In this document: positions 1-5,715 of the stretch, piece after piece | Numbering within the stretch: position 1 is the stretch's first letter | Layout: every line of letters begins with the position of its first letter | Made by a program: the position numbers and the translations under genes | NCBI GenBank assembly: GCA_025351615.1 | Contig: JANXVP010000571.1 | Span: forward strand, 1-5,715 | Direction: 5' to 3' | Source: Ramlibacter sp. | GTDB lineage: Bacteria > Pseudomonadota > Gammaproteobacteria > Burkholderiales > Burkholderiaceae_C | Length of the DNA: 5,715 nucleotides | The notes under the pieces: model-generated | What the model was told of the DNA's origin: nothing | The model's database searches: none | Seen by the model: the letters and a program-made list of their open reading frames with translations, nothing else

Positions 1-1
1 C

Positions 2-547
2 ACTGTGGCAGCGGGCAGCGCCGTGGCCATTGGGGCCATCCTGATCCTCGTCGTTTCGGCGATTCCGCAGGCGCTGGAGTTCAAGGCCACCATCGCCTGC
101 GTGTCGGGCGCTGCGCTTTTTGCGCTGGCAATGCGATGGGACTCGCTGGATACCCTGCGCCGGTCGCGCCGTTCGGATGTCGCATTCTGGTTGCACCTGC
201 TCGCGGCGCCCTTGCTTGTGTATTCCGTTTTTTCCGCGATCGGGGTCTCCACCGGTGGCACGACGACGGGCCAGGCGTTGGCCGTGGTGGCGCTTTACGT
301 CGGCATCGCCCTGGTGTCGCTCGCCATCGACCGCAGGGCATTGATGGTGTCCGCGCTGGGGTACGTGCTTTACACGTTCACCGACCTTCTCAAGCAGCAT
401 GGAATGGTGAGCCTGAGTTTCGCCGTGACGGCGCTGGCAATCGGCTCCGCGCTGTTGCTGTTGTCTGCCTTCTGGCATCCGAGCCGTGCAGTCGTGGTCC
501 GGCGCTTGCGCCCCGGCCTGCGGGCGTGGCTGCCGGAGTTCCGCTAA
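2..547 (+). CDS. Multi-pass inner-membrane protein, 5' end possibly cut by the window
   Basis: No enzymatic function is recognised. The frame is open to the left edge, so either the gene starts upstream or translation begins at the GTG at position 5; only four bases precede it, so this cannot be decided. Counting from that GTG there are 180 residues, with hydrophobic stretches at about 4-20, 27-44, 60-80, 91-108, 112-127 and 136-156, which suggests five or six membrane helices. Short basic loops lie between them (RRSRRS near 52-57, DRR near 109-111), and the tail is arginine-rich and probably cytoplasmic. The C-terminal pattern, with IDRRAL followed by LLLSAFWH and a basic tail, resembles uncharacterised proteobacterial membrane proteins of the DUF2157-like kind. 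That is a remembered resemblance, not a search result. No catalytic motif is visible. The gene ends 7 nt before the GNAT gene, so the two are probably co-transcribed. Confidence 0.75.
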   Translation, partial: TVAAGSAVAIGAILILVVSAIPQALEFKATIACVSGAALFALAMRWDSLDTLRRSRRSDVAFWLHLLAAPLLVYSVFSAIGVSTGGTTTGQALAVVALYVGIALVSLAIDRRALMVSALGYVLYTFTDLLKQHGMVSLSFAVTALAIGSALLLLSAFWHPSRAVVVRRLRPGLRAWLPEFR

Positions 548-554
548 GCTGGCT

Positions 555-1022
555 ATGTTGATCCTGCCTGTCGTCCGGCTCGGCAACGCTGCGGATGCCG
601 CGCCGATTGCGGAGATGTCGCGCAGCTACATCGAGCAGGGGCTGGGGTGGAGCTGGCGGGAAGCGCGTGTGCTGCATGCCGTCCGCGACCGAGCGACCAA
701 CGTCGTCGTGGCGACGGATGCCGACGACATCGTCGGCTTCGGGATCATGCAGTACCGCGACGAGACCGCCCACCTGGCGCTATTCGCGGTGCGGCCCAGC
801 CACCGCAACCGCGGGCTCGGTAGCATGCTGGTAACGTGGCTGGAAAAACCGGCGCGCATCGCCGGCGTCGAGCGGGTGGGCGTGGAAGCACGGGCCGACA
901 ACCAGAAGGCGCCGGCTTTCTACCAGCGGCTCGGCTTTCGACCGGTGAAAACCATGCCCGGCTATTACAGCGGCCTGGTCGACGCGGTGCGACTGGAAAA
1001 GCAGCTCCGCGCGCCGCCGTGA
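555..1022 (+). CDS. GNAT-family N-acetyltransferase
   Basis: This is a 155-residue cytoplasmic acetyltransferase expected to move the acetyl group of acetyl-CoA to an amine; the acceptor is unknown. The acetyl-CoA pyrophosphate loop is clear: VRPSHRNRGLGSML at residues 79-92 contains the Q/R-x-x-G-x-G/A signature as R84-N-R-G-L-G89. The C-terminal motif B follows as EARADNQKAPAFYQRLGF at 111-128, where Y123 sits at the usual general-acid position. This layout is like RimI and small-molecule or peptide N-acetyltransferases, and the length is typical of a one-domain GNAT. The ATG at 555 is chosen over the longer frame from 486 because it lies just after the upstream stop and begins directly with the family's first strand (LILPVVRLGNAAD). 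No good Shine-Dalgarno sequence precedes it, so translation may be coupled to the membrane-protein gene 7 nt upstream. An intrinsic terminator follows. Confidence 0.9.
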   Translation: MLILPVVRLGNAADAAPIAEMSRSYIEQGLGWSWREARVLHAVRDRATNVVVATDADDIVGFGIMQYRDETAHLALFAVRPSHRNRGLGSMLVTWLEKPARIAGVERVGVEARADNQKAPAFYQRLGFRPVKTMPGYYSGLVDAVRLEKQLRAPP

Positions 1023-1028
1023 TGCGCG

Positions 1029-1066
1029 GGCGGCGAGCTGCTTCCCAGCTTGCGGGCCGTTTTTTT
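1029..1066 (+). terminator. Rho-independent terminator after the GNAT gene
   Basis: An 8-bp stem (1033-1040 with 1046-1053, one G-U pair) closes a 5-nt loop. It is extended by GGC at 1029-1031 pairing with GCC at 1056-1058 across a small internal loop. A run of seven T residues follows at 1060-1066. It begins 7 nt after the GNAT stop codon and separates that transcription unit from the Bug gene. Confidence 0.85.
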
Positions 1067-1102
1067 ACAGATCGTCGTTGGAGACAGCCGGGTCAGTCCC
1101 GA

Positions 1103-1131
1103 TTGATGGCGGTGCCGGTGACGGGTCCAAT
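1103..1131 (+). promoter_or_regulatory. Weak sigma70-like promoter candidate for the Bug gene
   Basis: TTGATG at 1103-1108 matches four of six bases of TTGACA. TCCAAT at 1126-1131 matches four of six of TATAAT, with a 17-nt spacer. It lies between the terminator and the Bug start, where a promoter is needed, but matches of this quality are common by chance. The rest of the 92-nt gap (1067-1158) shows no other recognisable element apart from the ribosome binding site. Confidence 0.25.
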
Positions 1132-1146
1132 AGCGACTGTCATTTT

Positions 1147-1153
1147 CCAGGAG
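1147..1153 (+). promoter_or_regulatory. Ribosome binding site deciding the Bug start
   Basis: CCAGGAG is a strong Shine-Dalgarno match placed 5 nt before the ATG at 1159. It supports that start over the upstream in-frame ATG at 1078, which would add 27 residues ahead of the signal peptide. Confidence 0.75.
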
Positions 1154-1158
1154 TGCCC

Positions 1159-2130
1159 ATGCGCCGCCGACAACTCATCCAGCTCTCCGCCGCCACGTTG
1201 GCCGCGCCTTCCCTCAACGCCCTGGCGCAGGCCGGCGGCGATTTCCCGAGCCGGCCGATCAAGCTCCTCGTCGCGTTCCCCGCCGGGGGACCGACCGACA
1301 TCACGATGCGCTCGCTGGCCGACAATGCCGGCAAGGTCCTGAAGCAACCGGTCATCGTCGAGAACAAACCGGGCGCCGGCGGCTCGCTGCCGGCGCAGCA
1401 ACTGCAGACGTCGGCGGCCGACGGCTACACGCTGGCGCAGATTCCGCTCGGTGTGTTCCGCCTGCCGTACACGACCAAGATCAACTGGGATCCGGTCAAG
1501 GACATCAGCTACGTGATCAACGTGACGGGGTACGCCTTCGGCATCGTGGTGCCGATGGATTCGCCGCTCAAGAGCTGGGCCCACTTTGTCGGCTGGGCCA
1601 AGGCCAACCCGGGCCGCCTGACTTACGGCTCCACCGGCACGCTGACCAGTCCGCATCTGACCACCGAACGCATCGCGCAGGAGCTGGGCATCCAGCTGCA
1701 GCACATTCCCTACAAGGGGAGCGCGGAACTGGCGCAGGCCATCCTCGGCGGCCACATCATGGCGGCGGCCGATTCCACCGGCTTCGCGCCGCTGGTCGAA
1801 TCGGGCAAGCTGCGGGTTCTCAACACCTGGGGCGAAAAGCGGCTGGCCAAATTTCCGGATGCGCCGACGCTCAAGGAGCTGGGCCTCAACAGCGTGCAGA
1901 ACTCGCCGTTCGGCATCGGCGCGCCGCGCGGCACGCCACCGGCCACCGTCAAGCGCCTGCATGACGCTTTCAAGACGGCGATGGAAGATCCGAGCTACGT
2001 GCAGTCGCTGGCTCGCTACGACATGCTGCCGATGTACATGAGCTCGGCTACGTACACCAGGTTCGCGCAGGAGACTTTCACCAAGGAAAAGGCGCTGGTC
2101 GAAAAGCTGGGCCTGGCCCGGGCCAGCTGA
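1159..2130 (+). CDS. Bug/TctC-family tripartite tricarboxylate transporter substrate-binding protein
   Basis: This is a 323-residue periplasmic solute-binding protein. Family members bind small carboxylates or related compounds and deliver them to a TctA/TctB membrane pair. The N-terminus is a signal peptide: MRRRQLIQL followed by an alanine-rich core, with likely cleavage near ALAQA (21-25). The RRQLI at 3-7 resembles a twin-arginine motif, so Tat export is possible. Family marks follow in order: FPSRPIKLLVAFPAGGPTD (29-47), including the GGxxD ligand loop; VIVENKPGAGG (66-75); ADGYTLA (87-93); DPVKDISYV (111-119); GSTGTLTSPHL (157-167); PYKGSAELAQAILGGHI (184-200); and KFPDAPTLKELG (231-242). 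The length is normal. The start is fixed by the signal peptide and by CCAGGAG upstream. No TctA or TctB gene lies in the window, as is usual for orphan Bug genes of Burkholderiales. The ligand cannot be predicted. A hydrolase gene follows 37 nt downstream. Confidence 0.95.
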   Translation: MRRRQLIQLSAATLAAPSLNALAQAGGDFPSRPIKLLVAFPAGGPTDITMRSLADNAGKVLKQPVIVENKPGAGGSLPAQQLQTSAADGYTLAQIPLGVFRLPYTTKINWDPVKDISYVINVTGYAFGIVVPMDSPLKSWAHFVGWAKANPGRLTYGSTGTLTSPHLTTERIAQELGIQLQHIPYKGSAELAQAILGGHIMAAADSTGFAPLVESGKLRVLNTWGEKRLAKFPDAPTLKELGLNSVQNSPFGIGAPRGTPPATVKRLHDAFKTAMEDPSYVQSLARYDMLPMYMSSATYTRFAQETFTKEKALVEKLGLARAS

Positions 2131-2167
2131 GATCCCACGGCGCCGCCGGCTCTGCGAAGATGGCGCC

Positions 2168-2941
2168 ATGTCCAAGCAGAATCCCCTGGTCTGGCTGCCG
2201 GCCTGCCACCGTCATCTGGATTTGTCCGATCCGGGAGGCTACACCGTTCTGGCTGACCGCTATGCCGCGGCCATCACGTCTCTCGGCTTGCAGCCGGTGC
2301 TGTTTCCGACGGCGACGGCCGCCGACGTTGCGCACCTGCTGCCACTGGTCGACGGCGTCTTGCTCACCGGCTCGCCGTCCAACGTCGAGGCCACCCGCTT
2401 TGGGGCGACCGCGCTGCCGACCGACCTGCTGGACCCGCGGCGCGATGCGCTCACGATGGCGCTGGTCCCGGCCGCGCTTGAGGCAGGGACGCCGCTGTTC
2501 GGCGTCTGCCGCGGCTTGCAGGAGATGAACGTGGCGCTCGGCGGCAGCCTGCACCAGCAGGTGCACGCGGAACCGGGCCTGATGGACCACCGCGAGCCCG
2601 ATGACCAGGACCTGGCGGTGCAGTTCGCAACGCGGCACGACGTGCTGCTGACTCCCGGCAGCGCCTTCGAGCAATGGGCCGGCGGCACCACGGCCAAAGT
2701 GAATTCGCTGCACGGCCAGGGCATCAAGCGCCTGGCCCAACCCCTGGTAGCGGAAGCCTTGGCGCCGGATGGTCTGGTCGAAGGGGTCAGGGTGCAGGAT
2801 GCACGGGCGTTTGCGTACGGGGTCCAGTGGCACCCGGAATGGGGGCACGAGTCCAACGTGTTCTACCAGCATTCGCTTGATGCGTTTGCTCATGCCTGCA
2901 GGGCGCATGCGTTGCGGCGGCAGGCGCTCCCCGTCCATTAA
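2168..2941 (+). CDS. Peptidase C26 / gamma-glutamyl-gamma-aminobutyrate hydrolase family protein (class I GATase-like)
   Basis: This is a 257-residue cytoplasmic hydrolase of the class I glutamine amidotransferase fold, in the PuuD-like branch that cleaves gamma-glutamyl bonds in compounds such as gamma-glutamyl-GABA. The nucleophile elbow is FGVCRGLQEMNVALGG (111-126), giving Cys114. The other catalytic residues are His222 and Glu224 in GVQWHPEW (218-225). The family's DGVLLTGSPSNV (62-73) is also present, corresponding to the oxyanion-hole region, as is VNSLHGQGI (178-186), typical of the PuuD group. No synthetase domain is attached, so it is expected to act as a stand-alone hydrolase. The ATG at 2168 has only a weak GAAG at 2156-2159. 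The gene follows the Bug gene by 37 nt and probably shares its transcript. Its true substrate is unknown; PuuD itself belongs to putrescine breakdown, but no other puu gene is visible. Its TAA stop interlocks with that of the convergent HAD gene. Confidence 0.92.
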   Translation: MSKQNPLVWLPACHRHLDLSDPGGYTVLADRYAAAITSLGLQPVLFPTATAADVAHLLPLVDGVLLTGSPSNVEATRFGATALPTDLLDPRRDALTMALVPAALEAGTPLFGVCRGLQEMNVALGGSLHQQVHAEPGLMDHREPDDQDLAVQFATRHDVLLTPGSAFEQWAGGTTAKVNSLHGQGIKRLAQPLVAEALAPDGLVEGVRVQDARAFAYGVQWHPEWGHESNVFYQHSLDAFAHACRAHALRRQALPVH

Positions 2942-3726
2942 CGGCTCCCGAGAATCGCCTGCGCCAGCTCCGCGAACCCCGCGCCGCGCTCGCTGGGTGT
3001 GATGTAGGCAGGCAGGCGCGAAAGCTGCGCCTCGAACCGGCGGATATTGGCCACCCCGATGCTGTGCGCAAAGTGCTCGAACATCAGCACGTCGTTGGTC
3101 GAGTCGCCGACATAAGCCCAGCGCCCGATCTCTGCGTCGAGTTCCCGCCGGAACAGTTCGCGGACAATCCAGCGCGCACCGGACAGCTTGTTGTGGTCGC
3201 CCAGCCAGCCGTTGATGTGGATCGAGCTGACGGTGGCGTTCATGCCTTCGTCCTGCATCAGCGCGACGACCTTCGCGATGCAGTCCGCGGGCAGCGTCGT
3301 GTACTCGCTGTGGTCGATCGCGATGTCGGTCTCGCGGCCAGCGCTGTCGCGCGACCGCATGGCTCCCGGAATTTCGGCAACGATTCGCCGCGCCACGCGC
3401 TGCATGCGCTCGTAGTTCATCTGCCGCACGGCCTCCCCCTGCTGGTAGATCTTGCGTAGCCCGCCGGGCCCGGTGTGGATCAGCGCCACTGCGCCGTTCT
3501 CGGCCACGATCGCATCGACCGGCCACGCGCGCGCAAACGGTTCGCTCCAGCCCATGGGCCGGCCGGTGATGGGGATCACGTGCAGGCCGGCATGGCGCAG
3601 CGCAGCGATCGCGGAGAGTGCATCGCCGGTCGCAACACCGTCGGTTGTCAGGGTGTCGTCGATGTCGGTGAAGACGCCGACCAACTGCCGGCGTTCCTCG
3701 GCTGGCCAGAGGTCGAGCGGCTTCAT
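2938..3726 (-). CDS. HAD-IIB family hydrolase (phosphatase)
   Basis: This is a 262-residue cytoplasmic phosphohydrolase of the HAD superfamily, Cof/sucrose-phosphatase-like type IIB with a C2 cap. All four HAD motifs are visible: motif I FTDIDDTLT (19-27), with nucleophile Asp21 and acid/base Asp23; motif II ITGR (53-56), with Thr54; motif III Lys180 in GDHNKLSGARW (176-186); and motif IV GDSTND (207-212) for Mg2+ binding. The cap lies between motifs II and III. The invariant-looking ATVSSIHINGWLGDHNK (164-180) places a substrate-specificity loop just before the motif III lysine. The family acts on sugar phosphates, phosphoglycerate derivatives or similar phosphomonoesters; no specific substrate can be assigned. 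The ATG at 3726 lies 13 nt after the S41 stop on the same strand, with no clear Shine-Dalgarno sequence, so it is likely translated from the S41 transcript. Its 3' end overlaps the convergent hydrolase gene by 4 nt. Confidence 0.93.
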   Translation of the reverse strand: MKPLDLWPAEERRQLVGVFTDIDDTLTTDGVATGDALSAIAALRHAGLHVIPITGRPMGWSEPFARAWPVDAIVAENGAVALIHTGPGGLRKIYQQGEAVRQMNYERMQRVARRIVAEIPGAMRSRDSAGRETDIAIDHSEYTTLPADCIAKVVALMQDEGMNATVSSIHINGWLGDHNKLSGARWIVRELFRRELDAEIGRWAYVGDSTNDVLMFEHFAHSIGVANIRRFEAQLSRLPAYITPSERGAGFAELAQAILGSR

Positions 3727-3739
3727 GCGGACCGACGCA

Positions 3740-4969
3740 TCACCGGGCGCCCTGGCGCAACAGCCGGCCGTACCATGGCTGGCGCGGCGTGAGCGGCACG
3801 TGCTCTCGTGCGCTGCCCGGTAACTGTTGCGATATCACGCTCTGCCTGGGCGGGGCGGCAGCGCAACTGCCGGTGTCGATGTGATGCAAAGCCGCTGCCA
3901 GCAGCGGCTCGTCAGTGCTGCCGAGCAGGGAATTGGTGTTATCCGCGACCGGGCAAGTGGCCCGGATACCGCCCGTGTAGTCGGCAAAGTTTTTTGCGTT
4001 ATAGCCCTGAAACTCGATCGCGAAGAATGCCAGGCCGCAATTGTCCTGCCGGTGGAAACCGTAGGGCTTGCCGCAGGTCGTGCCCCCCACCAGGACCACG
4101 TCGACGTCGATCCCGCGCAAGCTGTTGATCACCGATTCGCTGGCCGAGCACGTCTGGCTGGACGTGAGCACATACAGGCGTGGCAGGCTCAGTTGCGGCA
4201 GTGGATAGCCGCGGGCGTACACCGTTTCGGGCGTCTGCACCTTGCTGGAAAAAACCAAGGTGCTGGCCGCGGTATCGGCCTGGCGTTTCGCGCTGTAATG
4301 CAGCTGCTCGAACACCTTGCCTTCGCTCTGGGGGCCCGTGACCATCGACGCGGCAGCCTGCGCAACGTACAGGAAACCGCCGGAGTTGTAGCGCATGTCC
4401 AGGACCAGGTCGTTGACCGCGCCGGCGCGCAGGCTTTCGAAGGCGCCGATCAGGGCGTCCTGGGCACCCTCGTTGTGGTCGTTGAAGAGGATGTAGCCGA
4501 CCTTGCGGCCGGCAGGGCTGCTCACCACTTTTGCGACCGGCACCGATTTGCCCGTCACGGCCAGCACGCGTCCGGGCACGCCGACGCCGAGCGCCGCATC
4601 ACCCACCACCGACTGCTGCGCATCGGCGCTTTCGGAGGTCAGCACGGCGCTGAAGCGGTCTTTGGGCTGGCCGGTGGCGTCGGGGGTTCGCACCAGCAGC
4701 GCCCGGAAATAAGCGGGGACCGTGGTGTAGTCGGTGCCGTTCACGGGAACGATCTCGTCATACCAGAGGTAGGTTTCGTCGAGCAGGCTGCGCACGAATT
4801 GCTGCTGGCCATCCAGCGTGCACACGTTGGCGAGCGATGACGAGGCAAGGAACGCGGGAGCGCCCGGGCTGCCCTCGCCGCCACCCCCACAGGACGACAC
4901 CAGCAGCGCCGCGGCGAGAGTGGCGGCGGTGGCCAGGGGACGCAACAGCTTGCGATTCCGGCGCGGCAT
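3740..4969 (-). CDS. S41-family (tail-specific-protease-like) peptidase, predicted lipoprotein lacking an obvious PDZ domain
   Basis: This is a 409-residue predicted serine peptidase anchored by lipid outside the cytoplasm. The signal is MPRRNRKLLR, a hydrophobic stretch to about residue 24, and the lipobox VSSC with Cys27, followed by a glycine-rich linker. Family marks are LLDETYLWYDEI (62-73), KDRFS (103-107), KVGYILFNDH (156-165), NDLVLDMRYNSGGFL (186-200) and the catalytic region SQTCSASES (271-279). By comparison with Ctp/Prc peptidases the nucleophile is probably Ser275 and the general base Lys301 in GGTTCGKPYGF; their 26-residue spacing is one more than in Prc. Homologues I recall carry a PDZ-like region of about 80-100 residues before VGYxLFNDH. 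Here only some 20 residues (128-147) take its place. The start is uncertain: in-frame ATGs at 4999 and 4993 also exist, but 4969 gives the best signal peptide. The long open frame upstream to 5377 is an artefact of overlap with prfC. It lies 64 nt downstream of prfC. Confidence 0.88.
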   Translation of the reverse strand: MPRRNRKLLRPLATAATLAAALLVSSCGGGGEGSPGAPAFLASSSLANVCTLDGQQQFVRSLLDETYLWYDEIVPVNGTDYTTVPAYFRALLVRTPDATGQPKDRFSAVLTSESADAQQSVVGDAALGVGVPGRVLAVTGKSVPVAKVVSSPAGRKVGYILFNDHNEGAQDALIGAFESLRAGAVNDLVLDMRYNSGGFLYVAQAAASMVTGPQSEGKVFEQLHYSAKRQADTAASTLVFSSKVQTPETVYARGYPLPQLSLPRLYVLTSSQTCSASESVINSLRGIDVDVVLVGGTTCGKPYGFHRQDNCGLAFFAIEFQGYNAKNFADYTGGIRATCPVADNTNSLLGSTDEPLLAAALHHIDTGSCAAAPPRQSVISQQLPGSAREHVPLTPRQPWYGRLLRQGAR

Positions 4970-5033
4970 CAGTGAAATGTCCAGGATCGGCATCGGCATG
5001 GATGGTGCCGGCAAACCGGGGCAGCTGCCCGGA

Positions 5034-5715
5034 TCAAGCTTGTAGCGCCAGGCCCGCATGCTCGCGCAAGAGGTGGAAGTGGATCTTCGGAAAGCGTTCC
5101 TGCGCCAGCCGCACGTCGTAGGGCGAGGTGCAAAGAAAGGCCAGTGCGTTCGCCGCGTCGCGCGCCATGCGCGCGGGATATGCGTCGGTGAACGCGCGCA
5201 GTTCGGCAGGCGTGTCGGCGGTGATCCAGCGGGCGCCGGTGTACTGGCAGCCCTCCAGCCGGATGTCGGCGTCGTACTCGGACTTGAGCCGGTGCTGCAC
5301 CACCTCGAACTGCAGCTGGCCGACGGCGCCCAGCAGCATCGCGCTGCCGATCTCGGGCCGGAACACCTGGATCGCACCCTCTTCGCCGAGCTGGGCGAGT
5401 CCCTGCTGCAGTTGCTTGGTGCGCAGCGGATTCCTGAGCAGGACCGTCATGAACAGTTCCGGCGCGAAGAAGGGCAGGCCGGTGAATTGCAGGTTGGCGC
5501 CGTCGGTGATCGTGTCGCCCAGCTGCACACCGCCGTGGGTCGTGAAGCCGATGATGTCGCCGGCGTAGGCCTCCTCCACCGCTTCGCGCCGTTGCGACAG
5601 GAAGGTAACCACCGACGTGGGACGCAACTCCTTGCTGGTGCGCTGCACCTTTAGTTTCATGCCCGGCGTGTATTTGCCCGACGCCATCCGCACGAAAGCA
5701 ATGCGATCGCGGTGG
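5034..5715 (-). CDS. prfC: Peptide chain release factor 3 (RF3), C-terminal part; N-terminus outside the window
   Basis: RF3 is the translational GTPase that removes RF1 or RF2 from the ribosome after peptide release. Only the C-terminal 226 complete codons are here, roughly 40 percent of a normal protein of about 530 residues. The GTP-binding domain lies beyond the right edge. The frame is open to position 5715 and reads HRDRIAFVRMASGKY at the edge. The match to remembered E. coli RF3 is strong through domains II and III: GMKLK, VEEAYAGDIIGFTTHG, QLGDTITDG, FTGLPFFAPELF, LEEGAIQVFRP-like segments, GAVGQLQFEVVQHRLKSEY and the ending LAQERFPKIHFHLLREH. The apparent start at 5693 is an internal GTG, not the true start. 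The gene ends normally with TGA at 5034-5036, with no sign of decay. No intrinsic terminator follows, so transcription may continue into the S41 gene. Confidence 0.97.
   Translation of the reverse strand, partial: HRDRIAFVRMASGKYTPGMKLKVQRTSKELRPTSVVTFLSQRREAVEEAYAGDIIGFTTHGGVQLGDTITDGANLQFTGLPFFAPELFMTVLLRNPLRTKQLQQGLAQLGEEGAIQVFRPEIGSAMLLGAVGQLQFEVVQHRLKSEYDADIRLEGCQYTGARWITADTPAELRAFTDAYPARMARDAANALAFLCTSPYDVRLAQERFPKIHFHLLREHAGLALQA

Noticed and set aside
1078..1158. Upstream ATG at 1078 as the start of the Bug protein
   Set aside because: It would put 27 non-hydrophobic residues ahead of a typical signal peptide and ignore the strong Shine-Dalgarno sequence before 1159.
1093..2175. A 360-codon open frame on the minus strand opposite the Bug gene
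   Set aside because: Its translation is rich in Arg, Gly and Ala with no recognisable domain, and the plus strand holds a full-length, well-marked Bug protein. Long antisense frames are common in high-G+C DNA.
2078..3526. A 482-codon minus-strand open frame spanning the HAD and hydrolase genes
   Set aside because: It overlaps two genes with complete catalytic motifs in other frames, and its own translation is arginine-rich without motifs.
3827..4840. A 337-codon open frame on the plus strand inside the S41 gene
   Set aside because: It lies opposite a clear S41 peptidase reading; its translation is low-complexity Arg/Ala/Gly/His and matches no family I know.
5019..5030. Perfect 12-nt palindrome GGGCAGCTGCCC just after prfC, considered as a terminator or operator
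   Set aside because: The hairpin would have only a 4-bp stem and no T-run follows on the minus strand. It might be a protein-binding site, but nothing else supports that.
4970..5377. Upstream extension of the S41 frame by 136 codons
   Set aside because: It overlaps the conserved C-terminus of prfC in another frame and would place the lipoprotein signal peptide in the middle of the protein.
1..5715. Signs of a mobile element, CRISPR array, tRNA/rRNA gene, or toxin-antitoxin or defence genes
   Set aside because: No transposase, integrase, direct-repeat array, tRNA-like fold or matching protein motif was found. Gene content and base composition look uniform and chromosomal by eye.

Overview
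The window is high-G+C DNA (about two-thirds G+C by eye) with dense, closely spaced genes. It most likely comes from a betaproteobacterium of the order Burkholderiales, probably Comamonadaceae. Three things point there: an orphan Bug/TctC-type periplasmic binding protein (a family hugely expanded in that order), an S41 lipoprotein peptidase of the TCSASES/TTCGKPYGF type, and a HAD-IIB hydrolase of a type I associate with these bacteria. The placement rests on remembered family features, not on a search.

Layout, plus strand from the left: the 3' part of a multi-pass inner-membrane protein (2-547), then 7 nt later a GNAT acetyltransferase (555-1022), closed by a convincing intrinsic terminator (1029-1066). 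After a 92-nt gap with a weak promoter candidate and a clear Shine-Dalgarno sequence come a Bug-family solute-binding protein (1159-2130) and, 37 nt on, a class I glutamine amidotransferase-like peptidase C26 / gamma-glutamyl-GABA hydrolase (2168-2941). Layout, minus strand from the right edge: the C-terminal part of peptide chain release factor 3, prfC (5034-5715, running off the window), then an S41-family lipoprotein peptidase (3740-4969), then a HAD-IIB phosphatase (2938-3726). The two gene sets converge at 2938-2941, where one TTAA supplies the TAA stop of both strands.

Functional picture: prfC is a housekeeping translation gene, and the S41 and HAD genes may be read from the same transcript. 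The Bug protein and the amidotransferase could form a small uptake-and-hydrolysis pair for a gamma-glutamyl or similar carboxylated nitrogen compound, but the substrate cannot be read from sequence. I see no tRNA, rRNA, CRISPR array, insertion sequence, phage or defence module.

The most unusual point is the S41 peptidase. It keeps its lipobox and probable Ser/Lys catalytic dyad, but the PDZ-like region expected between the N-terminal part and the protease core appears to be missing in frame. Otherwise this is ordinary chromosomal DNA, and I do not think it holds a new multi-gene system.
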